Shown one piece after another: positions 33,563 through 43,062 of a stretch of DNA of 64,000 nucleotides. The DNA comes from Falsiroseomonas sp046052145 (lineage in GTDB: Bacteria > Pseudomonadota > Alphaproteobacteria > Acetobacterales > Acetobacteraceae). Both the position numbers and the translations under genes were made by a program. The notes under the pieces were generated by a model that was not told where the DNA came from, searched no databases, and saw only the letters and a list, made by a program, of their open reading frames with translations. Position 1 is the stretch's first letter. Every line of letters starts with the position of its first letter. The stretch lies in assembly GCA_046052145.1 (NCBI GenBank), contig JBJOMW010000004.1, positions 1-64,000 of the forward strand. Direction: 5' to 3'.

Positions 33563-35557
33563 CTACACGGCGTCCAGAACGGCCAATTCGGCGCCGTCCT
33601 CGACCAGGTCACCGACCGCGCAGCGGATGGTGCCGATCACGCCCTCGGCCGGGGCGGTGATGCGCATCTGCACCTTCATCGCCTCCATCACCAGCAGCAC
33701 CGCGCCGCGCGCCACGCGGTCACCGGGCGCGACCAGCAGCTGCAGCACGCGCCCTGGCATCGGCGCGACCACACGCCCGCCGGCGCTGTCGGCGGAAACC
33801 GGCGCCGCGCGCGGATCGTCATGGCGCAGCTCATGCGTCGCGCCGTCGAGGATCACGGTGATCGCCGCGCCCTGGTGCAGAACGCACGCGCGAACGCGGC
33901 GGCCGTCGAGGCCGAAGGCAAGCTCATCCCCCCGCCAGGCCGCGCCCTCGATCCGCGCGGCACCCCCCGGCAGGTCCAGCATCGTCGCCGCGCCGAGATG
34001 CGCGCGGATCACGCACGGGGTCTCGCCATCCACCAGATGAAAATCCTGCCAGCCCGCGCCATTCAGCCGCCAGGCGCTGGCCTGCCCCCAGGGCGAGTGC
34101 GGATCCGCGGGGTCGGTGACGGGCTCGTCGCGCAGCAGCCGCAGCACCGCCGCGGCCAGCGCCGCGCGCGGCGCCGCGCCGGCAGGCGCGAGCAGCGCAT
34201 CGGCATGGCGTGCGATGAAGCCGGTGTCGAGTTCGGCCGCGGCGAAGCCCGGATGCGCGGCGATGGCGCGCAACAGGGGCAGGTTGGTGGTCACCCCTGC
34301 GACTTCCGTTGTTTCCAGCGCGCGCAAAAGACGCCGGCGCGCTGCCTCGCGGTCGGCACCATGCGCGATGATCTTGGCGATCATGGGATCGTAGTGGATC
34401 GGGATCGCGTCTCCTGCGCGCACGCCAGCATCCACGCGGATGCCTTCGCCCGCAGGCAGCGCAAGATGCCGCAGCGTGCCGACGCTCGGCGCAAAGTCGC
34501 GCGCTGGATCCTCGGCATAGAGCCGCATTTCGATCGCATGGCCCTCGATGCGAAGCTGGTCCTGGCGGAGCGGCAGCGCCTCGCCAGCGGCAACGCGCAA
34601 TTGCCACTCCACCAGGTCGAGGCCGGTGATCGCCTCCGTCACCGGATGCTCCACCTGCAGGCGGGTGTTCATCTCCATGAAGTGGAAGGCGCCGCCTTCA
34701 TCGGGCGAAGAGCCCGCATCGACAATGAATTCCACCGTGCCAGCGCCGACATAGCCGATGGCGCGCGCGGCCTCGCAAGCGGCCTCGCCCATCGCGGCAC
34801 GACGCGCTTCGGTCATGCCGGGCGCGGGGGCTTCCTCCACCACCTTCTGGTGGCGGCGCTGGATGGAGCAGTCGCGCTCGAACAGATGCACGACATTCCC
34901 GTGGCCGTCCGCGAAGACCTGGATCTCGATATGGCGGGGCCGCGTGAGATATCGCTCGAGCAGCAGGCGGTCGTCGCCGAAGGCCGCGCGCGCCTCACCG
35001 CGGGCGAGCGCGATCGCCTCCTCCAATTCGGCGGCGTCGCGGACGACTTTCATACCCTTGCCGCCCCCGCCGGCGCTGGCCTTCACCAGCACGGGGAAGC
35101 CGATGCGTGCCGCCGCCGCGCGGAGCGTCGCATCCGAATGGTCCGCGCCGTGATAGCCCCGCACGAGCGGCACGCCTGCTGTCTCCATGAGCGCCTTCGC
35201 CGCGGCCTTGCTGCCCATGGCGCGGATCGCCGCCGGCGGCGGGCCGACGAAGACAAGGCCCGCGGCGGCGCAGGCTTCTGCGAACTCGGCATTCTCCGAC
35301 AGGAAGCCATAGCCGGGATGGATCGCCTCCGCGCCCGTCGCGCGGGCCGCGTCGAGGATAGTGGCGATGTTCAGGTAGCTTTCGCGCGCCGGTGCAGGGC
35401 CGATGCGGATGGCGGTGTCGGCCTCGGCGACATGCAGGGCCTCTGCATCGGCATCCGAGAAGACGGCGACGGTGCGAAGCCCCATGCGCCGCGCGGTGCG
35501 GATGACGCGGCAGGCGATCTCGCCACGATTGGCGATCAGCAGCGTCTGAAAACTCAT
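33563..35557 (-). CDS. mccA: 3-Methylcrotonyl-CoA carboxylase, biotin-containing alpha subunit
   Basis: 664 residues. The biotin carboxylase domain begins FQTLLIANRGEIACRVIRTA and holds the ATP-grasp KASAGGGGKGMKVV. A linker leads to a biotinyl domain with the biotin Lys in VMEAMKV. It carboxylates its own biotin with bicarbonate and ATP and hands CO2 to the beta subunit. The length and the partner fit methylcrotonyl-CoA carboxylase (leucine catabolism) better than propionyl- or acetyl-CoA carboxylase, but acyl specificity is an inference. Its start overlaps the beta-subunit stop (ATGA). Confidence 0.87.
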   Translation of the reverse strand: MSFQTLLIANRGEIACRVIRTARRMGLRTVAVFSDADAEALHVAEADTAIRIGPAPARESYLNIATILDAARATGAEAIHPGYGFLSENAEFAEACAAAGLVFVGPPPAAIRAMGSKAAAKALMETAGVPLVRGYHGADHSDATLRAAAARIGFPVLVKASAGGGGKGMKVVRDAAELEEAIALARGEARAAFGDDRLLLERYLTRPRHIEIQVFADGHGNVVHLFERDCSIQRRHQKVVEEAPAPGMTEARRAAMGEAACEAARAIGYVGAGTVEFIVDAGSSPDEGGAFHFMEMNTRLQVEHPVTEAITGLDLVEWQLRVAAGEALPLRQDQLRIEGHAIEMRLYAEDPARDFAPSVGTLRHLALPAGEGIRVDAGVRAGDAIPIHYDPMIAKIIAHGADREAARRRLLRALETTEVAGVTTNLPLLRAIAAHPGFAAAELDTGFIARHADALLAPAGAAPRAALAAAVLRLLRDEPVTDPADPHSPWGQASAWRLNGAGWQDFHLVDGETPCVIRAHLGAATMLDLPGGAARIEGAAWRGDELAFGLDGRRVRACVLHQGAAITVILDGATHELRHDDPRAAPVSADSAGGRVVAPMPGRVLQLLVAPGDRVARGAVLLVMEAMKVQMRITAPAEGVIGTIRCAVGDLVEDGAELAVLDAV

Positions 35558-37170
35558 GTGCGGAACACGCCGAAGCGCGCCTCCCCGCTCCAGCCCGGCA
35601 CGGGATTATTGCGCGCGGCGGAGAGGCTGAGCGCCAGCACCATGCGCGTATCCTCGGGCGCGATCACACCATCATCCCAGAGCCGCGCGCTGGCATAGGT
35701 CGGGTTGCCCTGCGCCTCATACTGCGCCTCGATCGGGGCCTTGAAGCGCGCTTCCTCCTCCGCCGGCCAGGTGCCGCCCTTCGCCTCGATCGCGTCGCGC
35801 CGTATCTGCCCGAGGACGCTCGCAGCCTGGGGCCCACCCATGACGCCGATGCGCGCATTCGGCCACATGAACAGGAATCGCGGCGCGAAGGCGCGGCCGC
35901 ACATGCCGTAATTGCCGGCGCCGAAGCTGCCGCCGATGATGACCGTGAATTTCGGCACGCGCGCGGTGGCCACCGCAGTGACCAGCTGCGCCCCATCCTT
36001 GGCGATGCCGCCGGCCTCATACTTTCGGCCCACCATGAAGCCAGTGATGTTCTGCAGGAAGACCAGCGGAATGCCGCGCTGGTCGCAGAGCTCGATGAAA
36101 TGCGCGCCCTTCTGCGCGCTTTCGCCGAACAGCACGCCGTTATTGGCGACGATGCCAACGCGGTAGCCCCAGATGCGCGCGAAGCCCGTGACAAGCGTCG
36201 GGCCATAGAGCGGCTTGAACTCATCGAACTCGCTGCCGTCCACGATGCGGGCAATCACCTCGCGCACATCATAGGGCTCGCGGAGATCGGCAGGGATCAC
36301 GCCATGCAGCCCGTCCAGCAGCGGCGCGCGGGGCGGGGCGGGATCGTCCTCGCCCGCCGGCTTCGCACGATTGAGCCCCGCGACGATCCGCCGCGCCAGG
36401 CCGAGCGCATGCGCGTCATTCTCCGCCAGATGGTCGGTCACGCCGGAGACGCGGCTGTGCAGCTCGCCGCCGCCGAGTTCCTCGGCCGTCACCACCTCCC
36501 CCGTCGCGGCCTTCACCAGCGGCGGGCCGCCGAGGAAGATCGTGCCCTGGTTGCGCACGATGATCGCCTGGTCGGACATCGCCGGCACATAGGCCCCACC
36601 CGCTGTGCAGGAGCCCATCACCACGGCGATCTGCGGGATGCCCGCGGCGGACATGCGCGCCTGGTTGAAGAAGATGCGCCCGAAATGGTCGCGGTCGGGG
36701 AAGACCTCGTCCTGGTTCGGCAGATTCGCCCCGCCGCTATCCACCAGGTAGAGGCAGGGCAGCCGGTTCTGCTCCGCGATCTCCTGCGCGCGCAGATGCT
36801 TCTTCACCGTCATCGGGAAGTAGGTGCCGCCCTTCACCGTGGCGTCGTTGGCGACGATGACGCATTCGCGCCCCGCCACGCGCCCGATACCGGTGATGAT
36901 CCCGGCGGCCGGGATGTCCTCCCCATACATGCCCTGGGCCGCAAGCTGCGAGAATTCGAGGAAGGGTGAGGCCGCGTCGAGCAGCATCCGTATGCGCTCC
37001 CGCGGCAGCAACTTTCCGCGGTCCAGATGCCGCTGCCTGGCCACTTCGCCGCCACCCTCGCGGATGCGCTCCACGCTCGCGCGTAGCTCGGCGACCAGCG
37101 CATCCATACGCGCGGCATTGGCGCGGAAGGCGTCGGAGCGTGGATCGGCAGTGGTGGAGAGGACGGCCAT
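35554..37170 (-). CDS. mccB: 3-Methylcrotonyl-CoA carboxylase, carboxyltransferase beta subunit
   Basis: 538 residues, the typical length. Crotonase-like carboxyltransferase halves are visible, with YLVDSGGANLPNQDEVFPDR, GSCTAGGAYVPAMSD and IFLGGPPLVKAATGEVV in the N half and NNGVLFGESAQKGAHFIELC, QNITGFMVG and GSFGAGNYGMCGRAF in the C half, all characteristic of the MCC beta family. Transfers CO2 from biotin to 3-methylcrotonyl-CoA. It lies between an alpha/beta hydrolase and mccA; the isovaleryl-CoA dehydrogenase and methylglutaconyl hydratase usually linked to it are not in the window. Confidence 0.9.
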   Translation of the reverse strand: MAVLSTTADPRSDAFRANAARMDALVAELRASVERIREGGGEVARQRHLDRGKLLPRERIRMLLDAASPFLEFSQLAAQGMYGEDIPAAGIITGIGRVAGRECVIVANDATVKGGTYFPMTVKKHLRAQEIAEQNRLPCLYLVDSGGANLPNQDEVFPDRDHFGRIFFNQARMSAAGIPQIAVVMGSCTAGGAYVPAMSDQAIIVRNQGTIFLGGPPLVKAATGEVVTAEELGGGELHSRVSGVTDHLAENDAHALGLARRIVAGLNRAKPAGEDDPAPPRAPLLDGLHGVIPADLREPYDVREVIARIVDGSEFDEFKPLYGPTLVTGFARIWGYRVGIVANNGVLFGESAQKGAHFIELCDQRGIPLVFLQNITGFMVGRKYEAGGIAKDGAQLVTAVATARVPKFTVIIGGSFGAGNYGMCGRAFAPRFLFMWPNARIGVMGGPQAASVLGQIRRDAIEAKGGTWPAEEEARFKAPIEAQYEAQGNPTYASARLWDDGVIAPEDTRMVLALSLSAARNNPVPGWSGEARFGVFRT

Positions 37171-37179
37171 GGCCCGACT

Positions 37180-38274
37180 TCACCCTGTCGCGCGGCAGAA
37201 ATCCAGCAGATGCCGCTGGACTGCGCCTGGCTGTTCCTGCTGAACCCAATGCCCGGCGCCGGGGATGAGGTGGACGGCGCGCATATCCGCGCAGGCCTCC
37301 TCCCGCATACGCCGCAGCGCGCCCGGGAATTGGTGGATGCCCCAATCGGCCGCACCCGCGATGAAGATGGCCGGCACCTCGATCCGTCGGCCGGCGAACA
37401 GCCGCAGCTCCGCCGCATTGCCGCCGCCGGTCTGGCACCGATACCAGTTCAGCCCGCCCTGGAATCCGCTGCGCGCATATTCGCCCGTGTAGACCGTCAG
37501 TTCGTCATCGGTGAGCCAGGGTGCGGCCGCGTCCGGCATGAAGGGCGCGACGGCCTCGGCCATCGTTTCGTGCAGCGGCATCACGTAGTAGCCGGGCAGC
37601 TTCGCCAGCTCCCCGGCCGTCCAGCCAGTCAGCTCGAAGGGTCGGTTCTCGGCCCAGTCGGCAGATTTCTGGTGGTAGTAGGCGCGCAGGAAGGCGTGCA
37701 GCCCCTGCTTCGCGCGCAGCATGTCGGCATTGGCCGGGCGCGTCGCATAGTACCATTGGTAATGCTTGCGCGGCGGGTCCAGCACGGCCAGCGCCTGATG
37801 CACCGTATCAGGCGGCGGCGCATCCCAGCCCGGTCCGCCGGCGAAGGGCGAGCTCATCATCGCGACGCGCGGGAACACATCGGGCCGAACCAGCGCGCAC
37901 CAGGCTGCGACGGGCGATCCGAAATCATGCCCCACCACCGCATGCACCCGCGGAATACGCAGCGCATGCAGCAACGCCAGCTGGTCGCGCACCAGGTTAG
38001 GCATGCGGAAGGGTGCGAGGTCGTCGTCATAGCCCGCGCTCCAGCCCGTGGTGCGGCCATAGCCGCGCTGGTCGGGCGCGATCACGCGGAAGCCCGCCGC
38101 GGCAAGTGCTGGCATCACCTTGCGCCAGGAAAAGGCAAGCTCCGGGAAGCCATGCAGCAGCAGCAGCACAGGTGCCTCCGCCGCGCCGGCCTCGAGCACA
38201 TGCATGTCGAGACCGTTCACGCCGGCCACGATGCGCGCCCGGATGCCATCGGGCAGGCCGCTCAGCGGGTCCAT
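37180..38274 (-). CDS. Alpha/beta hydrolase, epoxide hydrolase-like
   Basis: 364 residues. LLLLHGFPELAFSWRKV contains the HG-x-P oxyanion motif and GHDFGSPVAAW places Asp in the nucleophile elbow, as in epoxide hydrolases and haloalkane dehalogenases rather than Ser esterases. A C-terminal PGAGHWVQQEQP supplies the His. It is probably a cytoplasmic hydrolase acting on an epoxide or similar substrate. ATG 38274 is chosen because GGGAGG lies six bases upstream. Nine bases before mccB, so in one operon with mccBA. Confidence 0.82.
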   Translation of the reverse strand: MDPLSGLPDGIRARIVAGVNGLDMHVLEAGAAEAPVLLLLHGFPELAFSWRKVMPALAAAGFRVIAPDQRGYGRTTGWSAGYDDDLAPFRMPNLVRDQLALLHALRIPRVHAVVGHDFGSPVAAWCALVRPDVFPRVAMMSSPFAGGPGWDAPPPDTVHQALAVLDPPRKHYQWYYATRPANADMLRAKQGLHAFLRAYYHQKSADWAENRPFELTGWTAGELAKLPGYYVMPLHETMAEAVAPFMPDAAAPWLTDDELTVYTGEYARSGFQGGLNWYRCQTGGGNAAELRLFAGRRIEVPAIFIAGAADWGIHQFPGALRRMREEACADMRAVHLIPGAGHWVQQEQPGAVQRHLLDFCRATG

Positions 38275-38353
38275 CCTCATCCTCCCGGCACGGCTTGCCG
38301 CGTGCCGCGCGCCCGCCCAGACTCGCCGCGACCGAGGGGGAAAGACAAGGGCC

Positions 38354-39262
38354 ATGTGGCAGGCGCGCACCATCATCCACAATGGAAACGCCATCCCCTT
38401 CCAGGAGGCGCGCATCCACCCGCTGGCGATCGGCGTCGCCTTCGGCATCGCGGTGTTCGAAGGGCTACGGGCCTACCGGCATCCCACGACCGGCGCCTTC
38501 ACCGTCTTCCGGCTGGAGGAACATCTGGAGCGGCTGGAGCAGGGGATGAAGGTGCTGCGCCTGGCCGACCCGCCATCCCGCGAGACGCTGCGCGCGGCGG
38601 TGCTGGAGGTGGTGCGCCTGAACGCGCCGGATGACGACGCCTATATCCGCCTGCAGGTGCAGATCGAGGGCATGGGGATGATGGCAACCACCGGCCCCGT
38701 CGGCTGGATCGCCGCGGCCCTGCCGCGCGAACGCTCAGCGAAGTTCGCCAGCGGGCTGGCCGCGCAGGTCTCCTCCTGGACGCGGCTGCCGGACAACGCG
38801 ATGCCACCGCGGATCAAGGCCAGCGCCAACTACCATGCCGGCCGCCTGGCGACGCTGCAGGCCAAGACCGACGGCTATGACAGCGCCATCCTGCTGACCA
38901 GCCGCGGCAAGGTGAGCGAGGCCGCCGCCGCCTGCCTCTTCCTGGTGCGCGACGGCGTGCTGGCGACACCGTCGCGCGCGAGCGACATCCTGGAGAGCAT
39001 CACCCGCGCGACCGTCATCACCCTCGCGCGCGAGCTCGGGATCCCGGTCGAGGAACGCGAGGTGGACCGCAGCGAGCTCTACATCGCCGACGAGGTTTTC
39101 CTCTGCGGCACGGGCCAGGAGTTGGTGCCGGTGACAAGCGTGGATCGCTTGGCCGTCGGCAGCGGCACACCGGGCGCGATCACACAGCGCCTGCAATCGG
39201 CCTATGAGGCCGTGGTCCGCGGCCTGACCGATGCGCATCCGGAGTGGCGCACGCCGGTGTGA
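38354..39262 (+). CDS. Branched-chain amino-acid aminotransferase-like PLP enzyme
   Basis: 302 residues, fold type IV. The PLP lysine is in KASANYHAG; upstream GVAFGIAVFEGLRAYR and downstream LLTSRGKVSEAAAACLFLV and ATPSRASDILESITRATV fit IlvE-type class IV aminotransferases. It interconverts branched-chain amino and 2-oxo acids, although D-amino-acid or aminodeoxychorismate-lyase relatives share much of this. Standing divergent from the mccBA operon it may feed leucine catabolism. Starts with ATG 38354 in the 79-base divergent spacer. Confidence 0.85.
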   Translation: MWQARTIIHNGNAIPFQEARIHPLAIGVAFGIAVFEGLRAYRHPTTGAFTVFRLEEHLERLEQGMKVLRLADPPSRETLRAAVLEVVRLNAPDDDAYIRLQVQIEGMGMMATTGPVGWIAAALPRERSAKFASGLAAQVSSWTRLPDNAMPPRIKASANYHAGRLATLQAKTDGYDSAILLTSRGKVSEAAAACLFLVRDGVLATPSRASDILESITRATVITLARELGIPVEEREVDRSELYIADEVFLCGTGQELVPVTSVDRLAVGSGTPGAITQRLQSAYEAVVRGLTDAHPEWRTPV

Positions 39263-39293
39263 CGATCCCTTCCTCCTCCCGCGCCCCTTGAAG

Positions 39294-39422
39294 CCCTCCC
39301 CCGCCTGCGGGGGAGGGTTGGGTGGGGGTGCGAGGATCAGGGCGCGCTGACAGCCGCACCCCCACCCCAGCCAGCCTGCGGCGCCACGGCAGCGCCGCGC
39401 CCCCCCGCCATGCGGGGGAGGG
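39294..39422. repeat. REP-like C/G-rich palindromic cluster
   Basis: Three nested or adjacent hairpins: CCCTCCCCCGC-CT-GCGGGGGAGGG (39294-39317), a wider stem GGGTGGGGGTGCG (39320-39332) with CGCACCCCCACCC (39355-39367), and CCCCCGC-CAT-GCGGGGG (39402-39418). It fills the space between the convergent aminotransferase and hyuA genes and so may terminate both. This kind of sequence is a familiar dispersed repeat in GC-rich proteobacteria; only one cluster is in the window. Confidence 0.75.
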
Positions 39423-39424
39423 AG

Positions 39425-41476
39425 CTACCCCACCTCCACCACCAAATTCAGCGCCGCATCGCAGCTCGCGCGCGCGCCGGGCGGCAGCACCAGCGTGCTC
39501 TCCCGCTCCTCGACCAGCGCTGGGCCTTCGACCACATCGCCCGGCCGCAGCGCCGCGCGCTCGATCACCGCAGCGTCCACGAAGCGCCCGCCGAACCAGG
39601 CCGGCCGCGTGCCCTTCCGCGCCACACCACCCGGCGCGCCGCCGGCCGCGAGATCGAGCCGCGGCGTCGGGCCCGCAACCGTCACGCGCCAGCCGACGCA
39701 TTCGACCGGCAGATGCGGCTCCGTCCGGCCATAGAGGCGCAGATACTCGGCTTCGAAAGCCGCGCGGATGGCATCGCGGTCGAGCGCCGTGACCTCCGCC
39801 TCCACCCCGAAACCCTGGCCGGCATAGCGCATGGCAACGCGGATGCGCGTCTCCGCCGCCTCGCTGCCGGCTTGTGCGACCAGCGCGCGGCCCTCGGCCT
39901 CCATCGCCGCCAGCATGGCGCGCAGCGCATCGAGGTCGAGGCCGTCGAGCGGCGCGACCATGCCGCGCAGCAGCGCGAAGCTGATCGGCGCGGCGAGAAA
40001 TCCAAACGCCGAAGCAACACCCGCCCCCGCCGGCACGACCAGCCGCCCGATGCCAAGCTTTCGGGCGACTTCCACCGCATGCACGGGGCCCGCGCCACCG
40101 ATCGGCACCAGCGTATAGCCTTCGATCCGCCGCGCCTTTTCCAGCGCATGGATCGCCGCCGCCTGGGCCATGGCGGTGTTCACCGTCTCATGCACGGCGA
40201 ACGCCGCCTCGACCGGCGAAAGGCCGAGTGGCTTGCCGAGCCGCGCGCCGATCGCACGCTCGGCGGCCGCGACATCGAGCTTCATCTCCCCGCCCAAGAA
40301 ACTGTCGGGCGCGAGATAGCCAAGCAGCAGGTCGCAATCCGTAACGGTGGGTTCGTCGCCGCCGAGCCCGTAGCAGGCCGGGCCAGGATCGCTGCTGGCG
40401 CTATCGGGCCCGACACGCACCAGGCCGAGCGCATCCACCCGCGCCACGGAGCCGCCACCCGCGCCGATCTCGATCATCTCGACCACCGGCACCTTCAGCG
40501 GCAGGCCGCTGCCCTTGCGGAAGCGATCGGTACGCGCGACCTCGAAATCAAGGCTGCGCGCCGGCTGACCGCCATCGATCAGCGCGGCCTTCGCCGTGGT
40601 GCCGCCCATGTCGAAGCAGAGGATATCGGGCGCACCCGCGGCCTCGCCATATACGCGCGACGCCTGCACGCCGCCAGCCGGGCCGGATTGCACCAGGCGG
40701 ATCGGGTGGCGTGCCGCGACATCGCGCGCCACCGTCCCGCCATCGGACAGCATCAGGAATAGCGGCCCGGTGACGCCGGCCTCGCGCAAGCCGGCATCCA
40801 GCCGCGCCAAATAGCGCGCGAAAACCGGCAGGACATAGGCGTTGGCGATGGTGGTGGAGCCGCGCTCATATTCGCCGATCTCCGGCACCAGCTCACCCGA
40901 AAGGCAGACGGCGACCTCGGGCGCTTCCTCCGCCACGAGTTCCGCAATGCGCCGCTCATGCGCGGGGTTCACGAAGGCATGCAGCAGGCAGACCGCGATG
41001 GCCTGCGCGCCGGCATCGCGCAACTGACGGATCGCAGCGCGCGCGGCCGCTTCGTCCAGCGGCTGGCGCACGCTGCCATCCGGCATCAGCCGCTCTGGCA
41101 CATCCAGCCGCAAGCTGCGCGGCACCAGCGGCTGCGGGCGCCGCATGAACAAGTCGTAGGTGTCGTGGCGGAGCTCCGTGCCGATCTCCTGCACGTCCCG
41201 GAAGCCCTGCGTCGTCAGGAAACCGGTGGGCACGCCGCGGCGCTCGATCAGCGCATTGGCGACCAGGGTGGTGCCGTGGATGACATGGCGCACCTCGCTG
41301 GACGCCACGCCGTTGCGCGCCAGCAGGCCGCGCACGCCCTCCAGCACGGCCTGCTCCGGCGCGTGCGGCGTGGTCAGCACCTTGCCGTTGAACAGACGCC
41401 CATCGCGCGTGTCCAGCATGACGAGGTCGGTGAAGGTGCCGCCGATATCGACGCCGATGCGGAAGGGGGCGTTCAT
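39425..41476 (-). CDS. Hydantoinase/oxoprolinase family protein, subunit A
   Basis: 683 residues. The N-terminus FRIGVDIGGTFTDLVMLD is the ATP-binding phosphate loop of the HyuA/5-oxoprolinase/acetone-carboxylase family. FDMGGTTAKAALIDGG and GAGGGSVARVDALG follow. Together with subunit B it would use ATP to open a ring or carboxylate a ketone. Third gene of an operon with a TPP enzyme and HyuB. Its start overlaps the hyuB stop (ATGA). The substrate, such as a hydantoin, oxoproline or aryl ketone, cannot be decided. Confidence 0.9.
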   Translation of the reverse strand: MNAPFRIGVDIGGTFTDLVMLDTRDGRLFNGKVLTTPHAPEQAVLEGVRGLLARNGVASSEVRHVIHGTTLVANALIERRGVPTGFLTTQGFRDVQEIGTELRHDTYDLFMRRPQPLVPRSLRLDVPERLMPDGSVRQPLDEAAARAAIRQLRDAGAQAIAVCLLHAFVNPAHERRIAELVAEEAPEVAVCLSGELVPEIGEYERGSTTIANAYVLPVFARYLARLDAGLREAGVTGPLFLMLSDGGTVARDVAARHPIRLVQSGPAGGVQASRVYGEAAGAPDILCFDMGGTTAKAALIDGGQPARSLDFEVARTDRFRKGSGLPLKVPVVEMIEIGAGGGSVARVDALGLVRVGPDSASSDPGPACYGLGGDEPTVTDCDLLLGYLAPDSFLGGEMKLDVAAAERAIGARLGKPLGLSPVEAAFAVHETVNTAMAQAAAIHALEKARRIEGYTLVPIGGAGPVHAVEVARKLGIGRLVVPAGAGVASAFGFLAAPISFALLRGMVAPLDGLDLDALRAMLAAMEAEGRALVAQAGSEAAETRIRVAMRYAGQGFGVEAEVTALDRDAIRAAFEAEYLRLYGRTEPHLPVECVGWRVTVAGPTPRLDLAAGGAPGGVARKGTRPAWFGGRFVDAAVIERAALRPGDVVEGPALVEERESTLVLPPGARASCDAALNLVVEVG

Positions 41477-43062
41477 GCCTCGTAGCCCTCGGCCTTGTCG
41501 CGCGCGCGATCCTCGGCGCTGCGGTCGCGCGGTTCGCCGAAGCCCCCGCCGCCCGGCGTCTCGAAGGTGATGGTGTCGCCTGGGTTCAGCACGATGCGCG
41601 CCTTCGCGGCGACCGGCTTGTCGTTCACCAGGTCGCGCCCGCCGCGGCCCGAGCCGCCGCCGAGCAAGCCGCGCGGCGGGTGCTGCACGCGTTCATGCCG
41701 GTAGGTGGCGGTGACGGGCTTTTCGCCGACCACATGGAAGGAAATGCGCTGGCCGAGCCCGCCACGCCGCGCGCCGTCGCCGCCCGAGCCCGGGATCAGC
41801 GCCTTTTCCGTGATCAGCATCGGCACCGCATTCTCGAACTGCTCGGTCGGCTGCGTCGCGACATTGGAGGGGAAGGACAGGCAGGACGGACCGTCATGCC
41901 CCGCCGCCGCGCCATGCCCGCCATTCATGAAGAACATGCGCGTGTAGCGGCGCCCATCCGGCTGCTCGCCGGTGAAATAGACGTTCCAGAGCGGGCTGCC
42001 GCATTCGGCGATGACGCGCTCTGGCATCAGCCGCCCGAGTGCGGCCAGCACCAGCATGGGCAGGTAATGCCCCGTCAAATGCCGCCCCCAGACCGGCGCG
42101 GGCCGGCGCGGATTCACGATGGAGCCCTCGGGCGCGATCAGCGTGATGGGCCGGAAGCTGCCATCATTGTTGGGCGTCTGCGGATCGAAGGCGCATTTCA
42201 CCGCATAGTTCGAATAGGCACGGGTGAAGTTCAGCGGCGAGTTCACCGGCCGCGCGATCTGCGCATCCGTGCCGCTGAAATCGAGCGTGATCCCCTCCCC
42301 CCGCACCGCCAGCCGGAGGCGGATGGTGACCGGGTGCTCGAAGCCATCGGCGGTGACCTCATCCGTCACCTCGCCATCCGGCACGGCGGCGATCGCCGCG
42401 CGCATGGCGCGTTCCGATCGCGCGAAGATCTCGGCGGCCAGCGCATCGAGCTCCGCGATGCCTTCCTCGTCGAGGATGCGGAACAGGCGCGGCGCGGCCT
42501 GGTCGTACATGGCCAGCTGCGCGCGGATGTCGCCGAGCGCCTCCCCCGGCATGCGCAGATTGGCCTCAAGGAAGGCGACGACGTCCTCATTTTCCTCCCC
42601 GCGGCGGAGGATCTTGGCGACGGGGATGGTGAGCCCTTCCTCCCACGCATCGCGCGCCTCAACGCTCGGCGCGCCGCCAATATCGGTGCAGTGGAAGGTG
42701 CTGCCGATCCAGGCGGCGATGCGCCCGTCGCGAAACAGCGGCTTGACCATGGTGATGTCGTTGAGGTGCCCAGTGCCGTGGTAGCCGTCATTCGAGATCA
42801 GCACATCGCCCGGCGCGAGTGTCGCGGCCGGGTAGCGGGCCAGCATCACCGCCAGCGTGCGCGGCATGGTGCCGACGAAACTCGGTACGGAGCGAGAGGA
42901 TTGCGCGACCTGCCGGCCCGCGCTGTCCATCAGCCCGACTGCCATGTCCCAATTGTCGCGCACCACCGAGGAGAAGGAGGTGCGGACGAAGCTTTCGGCC
43001 GCCTCATCCATCAGCCCGCAAAGCCGGGCCCAGGCGGTGCCCAATCGAAGTGCCGGGATCAT
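41473..43062 (-). CDS. Hydantoinase/oxoprolinase family protein, subunit B
   Basis: 529 residues. Conserved HyuB blocks: FSSVVRDNWDMAVGLMD, PGDVLISNDGYHGTGHLNDI, a central FTGEQPDGRRYTRMFFMNGG and the C-terminal PGDTITFETPGGGGFG. It partners the A subunit encoded immediately downstream. Its start overlaps the stop of the TPP-enzyme gene by one base (TGATG), so all three proteins are produced from one message. Cytoplasmic. Confidence 0.9.
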   Translation of the reverse strand: MIPALRLGTAWARLCGLMDEAAESFVRTSFSSVVRDNWDMAVGLMDSAGRQVAQSSRSVPSFVGTMPRTLAVMLARYPAATLAPGDVLISNDGYHGTGHLNDITMVKPLFRDGRIAAWIGSTFHCTDIGGAPSVEARDAWEEGLTIPVAKILRRGEENEDVVAFLEANLRMPGEALGDIRAQLAMYDQAAPRLFRILDEEGIAELDALAAEIFARSERAMRAAIAAVPDGEVTDEVTADGFEHPVTIRLRLAVRGEGITLDFSGTDAQIARPVNSPLNFTRAYSNYAVKCAFDPQTPNNDGSFRPITLIAPEGSIVNPRRPAPVWGRHLTGHYLPMLVLAALGRLMPERVIAECGSPLWNVYFTGEQPDGRRYTRMFFMNGGHGAAAGHDGPSCLSFPSNVATQPTEQFENAVPMLITEKALIPGSGGDGARRGGLGQRISFHVVGEKPVTATYRHERVQHPPRGLLGGGSGRGGRDLVNDKPVAAKARIVLNPGDTITFETPGGGGFGEPRDRSAEDRARDKAEGYEA

